From Myxococcales bacterium (lineage in GTDB: Bacteria; Myxococcota_A; Polyangia; Polyangiales; Polyangiaceae): a stretch of DNA of 64,000 bases. The stretch covers positions 37,352-101,351 of the forward strand of contig SECP01000029.1 of assembly GCA_004193285.1 (NCBI GenBank). The letters are read 5' to 3'. The stretch's first letter is position 1. Every line of letters starts with the position of its first letter. Under the pieces are notes generated by a model. The model saw only the letters and a program-made list of their open reading frames with translations, was not told where the DNA came from and did not search any database. This document shows, one piece after another, positions 42,605 to 51,837 of the stretch. A program made the translations under genes and the position numbers.

Positions 42605-44458
42605 ATGGCAACGGTCCGCTACTTCCCGAACGACGGCCCCCCGATTTTGACGGCGCTGCACAAGCCGGTCACCACGCTCGGCCGGGCGCTCGGTAACGAC
42701 ATCCACTTGCCCGACGCGAGCGTGGCGCACCATCACGCGCAGATCGTCTTCAACGGCAGGGATTTCCAGCTGGAGGAGCTCGACCGGGAGGGGGAAATCC
42801 TCATCAACGGCAAGAAGAAGCGGCGCGCACGCCTGGCGAATGGCGACCGCTTCACCCTTGGCCGCGCCCAGCTCGGCTTCAGCTTTTTCACGGAGGTTTC
42901 GCCCGCTTCGGTCCTACCGCCAGGGAGCAAGAGCGAGAAGAGCGACATCGAGGGCATCCGCCGGCTCCAGGCCTTCAGCGAGCGGCTCATGACGAGCCGC
43001 TCGGTGGACGAGCTGCTCGAAGGGCTGCTGGACGCCATCATCGAGCTGACTGGCGCGGGGCGGGGCGTGGTGCTGCTGGTAGATCCCGGCGACGCGAAGG
43101 ACACCGTGCCGCGCGTCCGCGCTTCGCGCAATTTGCAGCGCGAAGCGATCCAGGACGCGTCGGGCGCCATCAGCGACAGCATCGTGCGCCAGGTGATCGA
43201 GTCACGTCGCCCCGTCATCGTCAGTGACGCGCTGACCGACACCACGTTCAGCAAGAGCGAGAGCGTGATCGCGCTCAAGCTCTCGAGCGTGATGTGCGTG
43301 CCGCTGGGGAGCCAGGGCGAAGCGATCGGCGCGCTGTACGTCGCCAACGACGAGGTCAAGCATCTGTTCGAGCGCCCGCAGCTGGATTTGATGCAAATCT
43401 TCGCAGCCCAGGCGTCGCTCATCTTGCAAAATGCGATGCTCCTCTCCGCTCTCCGCGCCGACAAGGAGAAGCTCAGCGCCGAGCTTTCGGACAAGCGCTT
43501 CGGCGAGATCATCGGCAGCTGCCCCTCCATGCTGGAGGTTTTCCGCAAACTGCAGAAGGTCGCGACGACGGATATCAACGTGCTCATCACCGGCGAGACG
43601 GGCACGGGCAAGGAGCTCATCGCTCGGGAGCTTCACCGCCGCAGCAATCGCGAGAAGGGCCCGTTCGTCACCGTGAACTGCGGCGCCATCCCCGAGGCGC
43701 TCATCGAGAGCGAGATGTTCGGGCACGTGAAGGGTGCGTTCACGGGGGCGGTCGCTAGCCGCGCCGGCAAGTTTCAGCAAGCTGACGGCGGCACGTTGTT
43801 CCTGGACGAGATCGGCGAGCTGCCTTCGCCGATGCAGGTGAAGCTGCTGCGAGCGCTGCAGGAGCGGGTGGTGTTTCGCGTCGGCGACAATCGCCCGGAA
43901 AAGTGCGACATCCGCATCGTCGCGGCCACCAACCGCAACTTGGAAGAGATGATCAAGACGGGGGACTTCCGAGAAGACCTCTATTACCGGTTGAACGTCG
44001 TGAACCTTTGGCTGCCGCCGCTGCGCGATCGCGGCGACGACGTCTTCATCATCGCCAAAGCGCTCCTCAGCAAGCACGCGGACGAGCTCAACAGCCCCGT
44101 GCGCGGGTTCTCGCCGCAGTCCTTGGCTGCGGTCAAGAAGTACGCGTGGCCTGGCAACATCCGGCAGCTGGAGAACCGCATCAAGAAGGCGCTCGTGCTG
44201 TGCGACCGCACGCTTCTCGGGCCGGAGGACCTGGACCTGGGGCCTGAAGCCGAGCAGCCAATCGTGCCTCTGGAGAAGGCCAAAGAAGACTTCCAACGCC
44301 GCTACGTGCTCGAGGTGCTCGAGCGCAACAACGGCAACCGCACCCAGACCGCGCGGGACCTCGGCGTCGATCCGAGGACCATCTTCCGTTACCTGGAGAA
44401 GGAACAGAACCCGATGCCCAGCGGCGCGACGCAGAGCGCCGTCATCGACTCGGAGTAG
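42605..44458 (+). CDS. FHA-GAF-sigma54 activator with Fis-type HTH
   Basis: 617 aa enhancer-binding protein. An N-terminal FHA phosphothreonine-binding domain (about 20-95, TLGRALGNDIHLPDASVAHHHAQ) is followed by GAF (about 125-275) and an AAA+ sigma-54 interaction domain with Walker A GETGTGKE (330-337), the sigma-54 loop GAFTGA (377-382), Walker B GTLFLDEIGEL and arginine-finger region REDLYYRLNVV. A Fis-type helix-turn-helix closes the protein (about 575-605, NNGNRTQTARDLGVD). FHA input is characteristic of myxobacterial activators responding to Ser/Thr kinases. The start ATG at 42605 lies directly before the FHA strands; the stop leads into the next gene after one base. Confidence 0.95.
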   Translation: MATVRYFPNDGPPILTALHKPVTTLGRALGNDIHLPDASVAHHHAQIVFNGRDFQLEELDREGEILINGKKKRRARLANGDRFTLGRAQLGFSFFTEVSPASVLPPGSKSEKSDIEGIRRLQAFSERLMTSRSVDELLEGLLDAIIELTGAGRGVVLLVDPGDAKDTVPRVRASRNLQREAIQDASGAISDSIVRQVIESRRPVIVSDALTDTTFSKSESVIALKLSSVMCVPLGSQGEAIGALYVANDEVKHLFERPQLDLMQIFAAQASLILQNAMLLSALRADKEKLSAELSDKRFGEIIGSCPSMLEVFRKLQKVATTDINVLITGETGTGKELIARELHRRSNREKGPFVTVNCGAIPEALIESEMFGHVKGAFTGAVASRAGKFQQADGGTLFLDEIGELPSPMQVKLLRALQERVVFRVGDNRPEKCDIRIVAATNRNLEEMIKTGDFREDLYYRLNVVNLWLPPLRDRGDDVFIIAKALLSKHADELNSPVRGFSPQSLAAVKKYAWPGNIRQLENRIKKALVLCDRTLLGPEDLDLGPEAEQPIVPLEKAKEDFQRRYVLEVLERNNGNRTQTARDLGVDPRTIFRYLEKEQNPMPSGATQSAVIDSE

Positions 44459-44459
44459 C

Positions 44460-45167
44460 GTGCTGGCCCTCGAGCCTGCGTCGTTGCTCGTCCCGCTAGG
44501 GCCCGGCATCACCAGCGCGGGCTTTCAACTCGGTGATCACGAGCAGGTCATCGCCGAGCTCGGTTCGCTCGTCCCCCTCGAAGGCCTGTCGCAGAGCGCG
44601 GTCGCCAAGCGCCGAGCGGAGTACATGGCAGGCCGCTATGCGGCTCGGCGCGCGCTCGCGGGGCTAGGTATCGATGGCGCTCCGGGTCGCGACGAGCGGG
44701 GCTGCCCGGTTTGGCCCTCGGGCATCGCGGGCTCCATCACCCACGGCGCGAGTCGCGCCTTCAGCGCGGTGGCTCGCGCGAGCGACGTGCTCGGCGTGGG
44801 CATCGACGCCGAGCAGTTGATGAGCGCGCGAGCCAAGGACGAGCTTTTGGCGCGAATCTGCGACGCTGACGAGCGCACGATCCTGACGAAGCTGCACGCG
44901 CCGGAGCCAGCGCTCGTCACGTTTGCATTCTCTGCCAAAGAGAGCCTGTACAAGTGCCTGTACCCCTTCATCGGCAGGTTCATGGACTTCAGCGCCGCGC
45001 GGGTGGTGGAGGCCAGCGGGGCCCCGGGTCCGAATGGGCTCGAGGGCGAGCTCGAGCTCGAGCTGAGCGTGGACTGGTCCGAGTCGTTCCGGCGCGGGCG
45101 CCGGTTTCGGGCACCTTTCGTCGCCTCCGCGCACCACGTCGAGACGGGCGTCGTGCTCCGCCCTTAA
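44460..45167 (+). CDS. 4'-phosphopantetheinyl transferase (EntD/Sfp type)
   Basis: 235 aa, transfers the phosphopantetheine arm from CoA to carrier proteins of PKS, NRPS or fatty-acid systems. EntD-like organisation: GRYAARRALAGLG, GSITH (91-95), the Mg-binding GVGIDAEQ with D116 and E118 (112-119), and FSAKESLYKCLYPFIG with E161. A GTG start one base after the activator stop implies co-transcription. No polyketide or peptide synthase gene is in the window, so it probably acts on carrier proteins encoded elsewhere. Confidence 0.92.
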   Translation: MLALEPASLLVPLGPGITSAGFQLGDHEQVIAELGSLVPLEGLSQSAVAKRRAEYMAGRYAARRALAGLGIDGAPGRDERGCPVWPSGIAGSITHGASRAFSAVARASDVLGVGIDAEQLMSARAKDELLARICDADERTILTKLHAPEPALVTFAFSAKESLYKCLYPFIGRFMDFSAARVVEASGAPGPNGLEGELELELSVDWSESFRRGRRFRAPFVASAHHVETGVVLRP

Positions 45168-45181
45168 CGTTTTTTTAAACG
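45168..45181. terminator. Inverted repeat after the PPTase gene
   Basis: CGTTT, loop TTTT, AAACG lies directly after the stop. The short stem with an internal T-tract could act as a weak terminator between the PPTase gene and the tetR operon. Confidence 0.35.
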
Positions 45182-45199
45182 CCAAGGGCTTGCGGAACG

Positions 45200-45223
45200 G
45201 GGGCTATGAATTATGTGAGCCCC
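45200..45223. promoter_or_regulatory. Candidate TetR-type operator before the efflux operon
   Basis: GGGGCT and AGCCCC are separated by 12 AT-rich bases (TATGAATTATG inside), 14 bases before the TetR start. This spacing and position fit autoregulation by the TetR-family protein and thus of the whole operon (inference). Confidence 0.45.
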
Positions 45224-45236
45224 AACTCAATAATCA

Positions 45237-45944
45237 GTGGCCCACCCGTCCCGCACTCCAGACCCGCCGTCACCGCCGCCCCCGGCGCGCCCGACGGAAG
45301 AGCTCGCCCAGGCGCCGCTTCGTGTCCGGTCGCGCGGCCGACCTCCGGTCATCTCGACTGAGCGCCTCTTGGAGGTGGCCCGGCAGGTGTTCCTGGAGCT
45401 CGGCATTCGGGCGACCACCTCCGAGGTAGCGTCGCGCGCGGGCATCGCGGAAGGCACCATCTTCCATCGCTTCAAGTCGAAGGAGGAGCTCTTCCGCGCG
45501 GCGATGAACTTCGACCCTGACGCCGAAATCGAGAGCGCGGTGGCTCTGCTTTCCCGCTCGGGGGAGCTGAGCTTTCGCCAGGTGCTACTGGAGTTCGCCG
45601 AGCATTTCATCGAGATGGGGCGCGTCGCGCTGCCGGTCATGATGATGTCCTGGTCCAACCCCGACCAGCAGCTTTGCTCGGAGCGTAACTCGGAGCGGAC
45701 GACGCACTACAGCCGGCTGCTAGGCGCGCTGTGTGGTGTTTTCGCCGAGGGCATTCGGGAGGGTCACATCGGCCCCGCCGAGCCCGAGGTGCTGAGCCGG
45801 ATGCTGATCGGCTCCCTGCATCACTTTTGCATGACCGAGCTGTTCATGGGCGGCATGAGCGGCCGTTTCGGGCACCGAGAGTTCGCAAGGCACGTCGTGG
45901 ACGTGCTCCTGGCCGCAGGCAGTGGGTCGCGCGCGCCGGAGTGA
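45237..45944 (+). CDS. TetR/AcrR-family repressor of the efflux operon
   Basis: 235 aa, GTG start. After a Pro-rich N-terminal extension of about 35 residues comes the TetR helix-turn-helix (about 40-88): STERLLEVARQVFLELGI, TTSEVASRAGIAEGTIFHRF, KSKEELF. The C-terminal helical ligand-binding domain is divergent, as usual. It is the first gene before tolC-adaptor-RND (21 bases to the next start) and probably senses a drug or metabolite and represses the operon. Confidence 0.92.
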   Translation: MAHPSRTPDPPSPPPPARPTEELAQAPLRVRSRGRPPVISTERLLEVARQVFLELGIRATTSEVASRAGIAEGTIFHRFKSKEELFRAAMNFDPDAEIESAVALLSRSGELSFRQVLLEFAEHFIEMGRVALPVMMMSWSNPDQQLCSERNSERTTHYSRLLGALCGVFAEGIREGHIGPAEPEVLSRMLIGSLHHFCMTELFMGGMSGRFGHREFARHVVDVLLAAGSGSRAPE

Positions 45945-45965
45945 CGTGAAGCTAGGAAATAATCG

Positions 45966-47264
45966 ATGAAACGCCGTGTTCTGAGCCGAATTCTCTCCTC
46001 CTCCTTGGCGATTGGCGCCCTGCTGCCCAGCGCCGCTCACGCCACCCAACCCCTCGAGGCGTTCCTGGAACGCTCGAAGACCAATGCGTTCGACACGCGC
46101 GAGGCGACCGCAACCGTGCGTCAGCGCAATTCGGAGGCGGACGTAGCGCTCGGTAGGCTGACGCCCGTCTTCAGCGCCCGCGGCGTGTACACGCGCAATC
46201 AGTACGAAGCCGCGGTGCAGCTGCCTGGCTCCACGGAGCGCCTGGTCATCACGCCCTACAACCAGCTGGACGCCTTCTTGCAGCTGGACGTGCCCATCAT
46301 CGATCTGGCGAGCTACCACCGGTACAAGGCATCCCGGGCGCTTGCCGAGAGCAGCTCGGCGCAGAAGGACGCGACGACCATCGACGTCTCGCGGAGCGTG
46401 GCCCGCGCCTATTACCAGTTCCTCGGCGCGGCCTCGCTCGTGGACTCGGCGCGCGAATCGATCAAAGCCGCCGAGGCGAACCTGAAAAACGTGGACGACC
46501 GCCGCGCCGCTGGAGCCGCGACGGACCTCGATCACGAGCGCGCCGCGGCTTCGCTCTCGCGCGCGGAGCAAGATTTGGCGGATGCAGAGCTGAGCGCCGC
46601 GCTCGCCGCTCGCTCCCTGGAGACGTTGAGCGGGCTCAGCCCGGAGGCCGCGCAGCCGTTTCCGGAGGACGATTTGCACCCGGAGGGCTCGCTGAATGGC
46701 TGGTTGTCGCTGGCGGGCAGCACACCGGCCCAGCGCGCCCAACAAAAGCTCGCCGAGAGCGCCGAGCAGAACCGCAAGGCCGCGAACCGCGCGCTTTGGC
46801 CGACCCTCAGCGGCAACGCCCAGGAGCGCTTCACCAATGCCACTGGCTTCACGGGGCGGAACAGCGCGTACACGTTGCAGCTCATCTTGGCGTGGAGGCT
46901 GGACTACGGCACCTACGCCGGCACGGGCGCGCAAGAGGCGGCGCTCGAGGTGCAGCGCGTTCGGGTCGAGCGCAGCAAGCGCGCGTCGGAGGACGCCGCG
47001 TTCGAAGCCTTCCGGCGCGTGGAAGCGGGGGTCGCCAAGAGCCGCGCCGCGCGCGCACAGGCCACCGCCGCCACCCGCGCCTCCTCCCTCTCGGAAGATC
47101 GCTACAAGGCCGGGGTGGCGACCCAGTTGGACGTGACGCAGGCCCAGCGCGACGCGTTCCTCGCTTCGGCCGCAAAGATTCAGGCGGACGCCGACCTGGC
47201 CTTCGCTCGAGCCTCGCTCCGCCTCGCGGCGGGGATCCCCGTTTCCGACAAGCGCCCGCGCTGA
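45966..47264 (+). CDS. TolC-family outer-membrane efflux protein
   Basis: 432 aa with a signal peptide (MKRRVLSRILSSSLAIGALL, cleavage near AHA-TQ). Two repeated long alpha-helical halves with the TolC pattern (LFLRSK-type EAFLERSKTNAFDTREA at the start; QNRKAANRALWPTLSGNAQE and SLSEDRYKAGVATQLDVTQA in the second half). It should form the outer-membrane tunnel for the adaptor and RND pump encoded next. It is spaced 13 bases from the adaptor gene. Confidence 0.93.
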   Translation: MKRRVLSRILSSSLAIGALLPSAAHATQPLEAFLERSKTNAFDTREATATVRQRNSEADVALGRLTPVFSARGVYTRNQYEAAVQLPGSTERLVITPYNQLDAFLQLDVPIIDLASYHRYKASRALAESSSAQKDATTIDVSRSVARAYYQFLGAASLVDSARESIKAAEANLKNVDDRRAAGAATDLDHERAAASLSRAEQDLADAELSAALAARSLETLSGLSPEAAQPFPEDDLHPEGSLNGWLSLAGSTPAQRAQQKLAESAEQNRKAANRALWPTLSGNAQERFTNATGFTGRNSAYTLQLILAWRLDYGTYAGTGAQEAALEVQRVRVERSKRASEDAAFEAFRRVEAGVAKSRAARAQATAATRASSLSEDRYKAGVATQLDVTQAQRDAFLASAAKIQADADLAFARASLRLAAGIPVSDKRPR

Positions 47265-47277
47265 GCCCACCGACCCC

Positions 47278-48363
47278 ATGAAAGCCACTCGTTTTCGTTC
47301 GCTCCTGCTCGTTTCCACCCTCGCGCTCACGGTAGCTCCGCTCACGGCGTGCAAGGGCAAGACCGCCGACGCCGCCGCTGGCGTCAAAGAAGAGCCGGCG
47401 GTGGAGGTCAAGACCGCGCCCGTCACCAGCATCGAGGTGCCGCGCACCCTGCGGCTCACCGGCACGCTGCGCGGCGATCGCGAGACGGACCTGGCGGCGA
47501 ACGCGAGCGGGCGCGTGCTGTCTACCACGGTGGAGCGCGGCGAGCAGATCAAGCCGGGGCAAGTTCTGGCCAAGCTGGACACGCGCGCGCTTGCGCTCTC
47601 CGCCGCCGACGCGCGAGCGCAGGCGGAGAGCATCCGCGCCCAGGAGCAGCAGGCTCAGGGTGAGTGCGAACGCTACGAGCAGCTCAAGGCGCGCGGCGCC
47701 ATCAGCGACCTCGAGTACCAACAGAAGATCACCCAGTGCCGAACCCTGCCGCTGAACGTGCAGGCCGCCACCGCGCGCGCAGCGCTCGCCGCCCAGAACG
47801 TCGGGGACGGCGTGATTCGTGCCCCTTTCGCGGGCGTTGTCACGGAGCGCTACGTCGAGGTCGGGCAGTACGTGCGGCAGGATTCGCGGATCGTGACCAT
47901 CGTCTCGGCGGACCCGCTCCGACTGCAGATCACGGTGCCGGAGTCTCAAGTCGCGAGCGTCAAAGAGGGCGCCAACGTGACGTTCGCGGTGGCCGCGTAC
48001 CCGGAGCGTCGATTCGAAGGCAAGGTGCGATTCGTCTCGGGCGCCCTCCGCTCTACGACGCGCGACCTCGTCGCGGAAGCGATCGTTCCCAATCCGGACC
48101 GCTTGCTCATCCCCGGAATGTTCGCCGACGTGGAGCTCACGGTGGGTAGTCAAAAGTCGGCGAGCGTCCCGGTCGCCGCGACCCGCGAGGCGGACGAGCA
48201 GACGCGGGTGTTCGTCGTCACCGCGGGGCGACTCGAGGAGCGCATCGTCGCGGTCGGGCCCAAGGTCGGGGATCGCATCGCTATCGTACGCGGCGTGAAG
48301 GAAGGCGAGCAGGTGGTCGTCTCGGATCTGACCGGCCTCGCCAACGGTCGCAAGGTGCGCTGA
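47278..48363 (+). CDS. RND efflux periplasmic adaptor (membrane fusion lipoprotein)
   Basis: 361 aa. Signal peptide ending in lipobox LTAC (Cys about 25), so it is anchored by lipid. Biotinyl-lipoyl-like halves are visible: RETDLAANASGRVLSTTVERG, GDGVIRAPFAGVVTERYVEVG and QVLAKLDTRALALSAADARA, with a helical hairpin between. Later stretches (VTVPESQVASVKEGANVTF, LIPGMFADVELTVG) fit the beta-barrel and membrane-proximal domains. It bridges the RND pump and the TolC-like channel. Confidence 0.93.
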   Translation: MKATRFRSLLLVSTLALTVAPLTACKGKTADAAAGVKEEPAVEVKTAPVTSIEVPRTLRLTGTLRGDRETDLAANASGRVLSTTVERGEQIKPGQVLAKLDTRALALSAADARAQAESIRAQEQQAQGECERYEQLKARGAISDLEYQQKITQCRTLPLNVQAATARAALAAQNVGDGVIRAPFAGVVTERYVEVGQYVRQDSRIVTIVSADPLRLQITVPESQVASVKEGANVTFAVAAYPERRFEGKVRFVSGALRSTTRDLVAEAIVPNPDRLLIPGMFADVELTVGSQKSASVPVAATREADEQTRVFVVTAGRLEERIVAVGPKVGDRIAIVRGVKEGEQVVVSDLTGLANGRKVR

Positions 48364-48382
48364 CGCATCGGAGAACACGCAC

Positions 48383-51300
48383 ATGCAATGGCTCGCCCAA
48401 GTTTGCGTTAAACGGCCGGTTTTCGCCGGCGTCTTGATGCTGGTGATCTTCGTGCTCGGCGGCGTGGGCTACACGCGCCTGGGCCTCGATCAGTTTCCGA
48501 ACATCGACCTGCCGTTCGTGCTCGTGAGCACCACGCTCGAGGGCGCGGCGCCCGAGGAGGTGGAGACCGACATCAGCGACAAGATCGAGGGCGCCGTCAA
48601 CACGGTGGACGGCATCGACGAGCTGCGCTCGACCTCGAGCGAAGGCTTCTCCCAGGTCGCGATCGCGTTCAAGCTGGAGAAGCCGAGCGACGTGGCCGCG
48701 CAGGACGTGCGCGACAAGATCAGCAACGTGCTGCGCGACCTGCCACGCGGCATCGATTCGCCGATCGTGAGCAAGGTGGACCCGCAAGCGATGCCGGTCT
48801 TGCTGGTCGCGCTCCGGTCCAAGGACCCCATCCGCGAGGTGACGGAGATCGCGGACAAGAAGGTGCGCCGCCAGATCGAGAGCATCTCCGGCGTCGGCCA
48901 GGTGCAGATCATCGGCGGCCGCGCGCGGCAGATCCACGTGCGCATGGATCCCATCAAGCTGCGCGCTTATGGTCTGACCGCGGTGGACGTGAATCGCGCC
49001 CTTGGCGCGCAAAACCTCACGACTCCCGGCGGGAGCGTGGACACCGGACCCCAGGCGATCACCCTGCGCATCGCGGGTCGCGTGGGCAGCGTGGACGACC
49101 TCGGGCGCATCGTGGTGAAAAACCAAGAGGGCTCCTCGGTTCGGATCTCGGACGTCGCGAACGTGGAGGACGGCGAGGAGGAGCTGACCAGCATCGCCTC
49201 GTACGACGGCGAGCGCACGGTCGTGCTCCAAGTGCGCAAGCAGTCCGGCACCAACACGGTTCAGGTGGTGGACACCGTGCTCAAGCGGCTGGAAGAGGTG
49301 AAGCGCACGCTCCCCGCTAGCATCAAGATGGAGGTCGTCCGCGACAACTCGGCTCCCATCCGAACCGGCGTCGGCGCGGTGAAGGAGCACTTGGTCCTCG
49401 GCGCGCTGCTCGCGGCGGTGGTCGTGCTGCTGTTCCTGGGTAACGCGCGCAGCACCTTGATCGCGGCGATCTCGATCCCGATTTCGATCGTCGGCACCTT
49501 CGCCCTGATGTGGTTCATGGGCTTCACGCTCAACATGATCACGCTCCTCGCCCTCGCGCTCGCGGTGGGTATCGTGATCGACGACGCGATCGTGGTGCTC
49601 GAAAATATCGTGCGCTACATCGAGGAAAAGGGGGTCAAACCCTTCCCCGCGGCGGTGTTGGCGACGCGGGAAATTGGCCTGCCGGTGCTGGCCACGACCC
49701 TGTCGCTCATGGCGGTGTTCGTTCCCGTGGCGTTCGTGGGCGGCATCCCGGGCCGGTTCTTGAAGAACTTCGGCTTCACGATGGCCTTCGCGGTCGGCGT
49801 GTCGATGTTCGTGAGCTTCGCGCTCACCCCCACGTTGAGCGCGCGCCTGCTGAAGAGCGGCGCGCACGAGCAGGGTAAGGGGCTCAGCCGCATCGTGGAC
49901 TGGTTCTACCGACCCATCGAGCGCGTCTACATGGCGCTCCTGGCCTGGTCGATGCGTCACCGCTGGGTCATCGTGCTCGCCTGCGTGGCCTCGCTCGCCT
50001 CGTGCACTCAGATGATCAAGCACGTGCCGAGCGGGTTCGTGCCCGAGGACGACCAGGGGCAGTTCCAGGTCGACATCCGCACCCCGGAAGGCACGAGCGC
50101 AGACGAGACGTCACTCATCTCCGAGCGCGTGGCCCAGCAGATCCGTCGTCTCTCCGGCGTGGTGCACACGGTGACGACGGTGGCCGGCGGCGACGCGAAG
50201 GTGCAAAACCTCGCGAGCGTCTACGTCTCGCTGAAGGACCCGCGCGCTCGCGAGATCACGCAGTTTCAGCTGATGGACATCACGCGCAAGCAAATCCTCG
50301 CGAAATTGCCGAAGAATTTGCGCGTCAGCGTCTCCGAGGTGGCCGCCATCAGCACCGGCGCCTCCTCCAAAGCGGTGCAGTACGTGCTGGCGGGTCCGGA
50401 TCTCAAGCAACTCGAGGCTTACGCCGCGAAGATGGAGCCGGAGATCAAGAAGAACCCCGCCGTCGTGGACTACGACACGAACCTCATCACCGGCAAGCCG
50501 GAGCTCCGCGTCGCGATCGACCGCGACCGCGCCTCCGACCTCGGTGTGAACGTCGCAGAGGTGGCGGAGACGCTACGCATGCTGGTCGCAGGCGTGAAGG
50601 CGTCGTCCTACGCGGAGCACGGTGAGGAGTACGACATCCGCCTCCGCGCCGAGAAGGGTTACCGGCGCGACGTCACCGGCATCGCGCTGATGACGGTGCC
50701 TTCCATCAAGTACGGCACCGTGCCGCTGTCCTCGGTGGTCAATGTATCCGAGGGCGCGGGCCCGAGCGAAGTGAACCGCCTGGGTCGGCAGCGCCAGGTG
50801 ACATTCATGGCCAACGTGGCGCCCGGCTTCGGCGAGAGCGACGTCGTGAAAGCGATGCAAAGCGCCTACGCGAACGTGCACGCCACCGCGGACTATCGCC
50901 TCGTGCCGACAGGGCGTTCCAAGTCCTCCTCCGAGCTGGCCTCCGGCTTCTTGCTGGCGTTCGCGCTGTCGTTCGTCTTCATGTACCTGATCCTCGCGGC
51001 GCAGTTCGAGTCCTGGCTGTACCCGCTGATCATCCTCATCTCGCTGCCCCTCACGGTGCCGTGGGCGATCCTTTCGCTGCTCATCTTCAAGCAGAGCTTG
51101 AACCTGATGTCCGCGCTCGGTTTGCTCGTGCTGTTCGGCGTCGTGAAGAAAAACGCGATTTTGCAGATCGATCACACGAACCACCTGCGTGCTCTGGGCA
51201 AGCCGCGGCTGGAAGCGATCCTCGAGGCCAACCGCGATCGTCTGCGCCCCATCTTGATGACGACGCTCGCGTTCGTTGCCGGCATGGTGCCGCTCGCGCT

Positions 51301-51529
51301 CTCGCGCGGTATCGGCTCCGGCAACAACCGCAACATCTCCGGCATCGTGATCGGCGGGCAGTCGTTCTCGCTGCTCCTCACGTTGATCGCGATTCCGGTC
51401 GTTTACTCCCTGTTCGACGACATCCTCGAGTGGCGCAAGCGCCGCAAGAAGGGCGGCAAGCTCGACCGCGGCGAGAAGGAGCTCGATCAGCTGCTGGGCG
51501 AGCCGTCGCCGGTGACCGCGGAAGAGTGA
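48383..51529 (+). CDS. RND-family efflux pump (HAE1-like)
   Basis: 1048 aa inner-membrane proton/drug antiporter subunit, the size of AcrB. Twelve hydrophobic segments surround two large periplasmic loops. The proton-relay pair D400-D401 is seen in VGIVIDDAIVVLENIV, and the partner Lys in FGVVKKNAILQIDHTNH in TM10. N-terminal RPVFAGVLMLVIFVLGGVGY and LDQFPNIDLPFVLVSTTLEG are typical. It is the last gene of the tetR operon; a 22-base palindrome follows the stop. Confidence 0.95.
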   Translation: MQWLAQVCVKRPVFAGVLMLVIFVLGGVGYTRLGLDQFPNIDLPFVLVSTTLEGAAPEEVETDISDKIEGAVNTVDGIDELRSTSSEGFSQVAIAFKLEKPSDVAAQDVRDKISNVLRDLPRGIDSPIVSKVDPQAMPVLLVALRSKDPIREVTEIADKKVRRQIESISGVGQVQIIGGRARQIHVRMDPIKLRAYGLTAVDVNRALGAQNLTTPGGSVDTGPQAITLRIAGRVGSVDDLGRIVVKNQEGSSVRISDVANVEDGEEELTSIASYDGERTVVLQVRKQSGTNTVQVVDTVLKRLEEVKRTLPASIKMEVVRDNSAPIRTGVGAVKEHLVLGALLAAVVVLLFLGNARSTLIAAISIPISIVGTFALMWFMGFTLNMITLLALALAVGIVIDDAIVVLENIVRYIEEKGVKPFPAAVLATREIGLPVLATTLSLMAVFVPVAFVGGIPGRFLKNFGFTMAFAVGVSMFVSFALTPTLSARLLKSGAHEQGKGLSRIVDWFYRPIERVYMALLAWSMRHRWVIVLACVASLASCTQMIKHVPSGFVPEDDQGQFQVDIRTPEGTSADETSLISERVAQQIRRLSGVVHTVTTVAGGDAKVQNLASVYVSLKDPRAREITQFQLMDITRKQILAKLPKNLRVSVSEVAAISTGASSKAVQYVLAGPDLKQLEAYAAKMEPEIKKNPAVVDYDTNLITGKPELRVAIDRDRASDLGVNVAEVAETLRMLVAGVKASSYAEHGEEYDIRLRAEKGYRRDVTGIALMTVPSIKYGTVPLSSVVNVSEGAGPSEVNRLGRQRQVTFMANVAPGFGESDVVKAMQSAYANVHATADYRLVPTGRSKSSSELASGFLLAFALSFVFMYLILAAQFESWLYPLIILISLPLTVPWAILSLLIFKQSLNLMSALGLLVLFGVVKKNAILQIDHTNHLRALGKPRLEAILEANRDRLRPILMTTLAFVAGMVPLALSRGIGSGNNRNISGIVIGGQSFSLLLTLIAIPVVYSLFDDILEWRKRRKKGGKLDRGEKELDQLLGEPSPVTAEE

Positions 51530-51830
51530 GGGGGAGGCCGTGTTCCTGTTGGGGTTGCCCAGCTGGGCAACCCGTAACCGGGCCTACCCCCAAGACTCGC
51601 TCCCGCGCCCAACCAGCTTTCACGCGCTGCGGCGAGCGCGTCTTGGCGGGTGAGCTGGATGTCCCTGGCTGACTTTGGGACGAGCAGATCCCGATCATCC
51701 AGGGAGGAGCGGTGTGCAGAAACTCGGCGAGGCCGAGCGCGAGTTGCGCCTCAAGTGAGAGAGGTCGCCCGGCGCCGTGGAGGCCTGGTGGCAACGAAAG
51801 CAAACCGCACTGATGAGCGCGGAGCGCTCA
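51530..51830. other. Intergenic region between convergent RND and PglZ-like genes
   Basis: About 300 bases. It holds two strong hairpins: a 22-base perfect palindrome at 51552-51573 near the RND end, and a 14-base-pair stem at 51807-51837 that overlaps the stop of the minus-strand gene. The short frames between them show no protein character and I see no RNA gene. Confidence 0.65.
51552..51573 (+). terminator. 22-base perfect palindrome after the RND gene
   Basis: GGGTTGCCCAG followed directly by its complement CTGGGCAACCC. With no loop it would form a cruciform or a compact hairpin at the end of the efflux operon. A following T-run is absent, so the terminator role rests on position; it could also be a protein-binding site. 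Confidence 0.45.
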
Positions 51831-51837
51831 TCAGTGC
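51807..51837 (-). terminator. Intrinsic-type terminator of the PglZ-like gene
   Basis: GCACTGATGAGCGC, loop GGA, GCGCTCATCAGTGC: a perfect 14-base stem overlapping the stop codon. Read on the minus strand it is followed by GGTTTGCTTTCGTTG, a T-rich tract, so it terminates transcription of the minus-strand gene. Confidence 0.6.

Noticed and set aside
45720..47633. 637 aa minus-strand frame opposite tetR-tolC
   Set aside because: Arg/Ala/Ser-rich shadow composition; both genes on the other strand have strong family motifs.
48281..50023. 580 aa minus-strand frame opposite the RND pump gene
   Set aside because: His/Arg/Asp-rich shadow of a clear RND gene; no domain or ribosome site.
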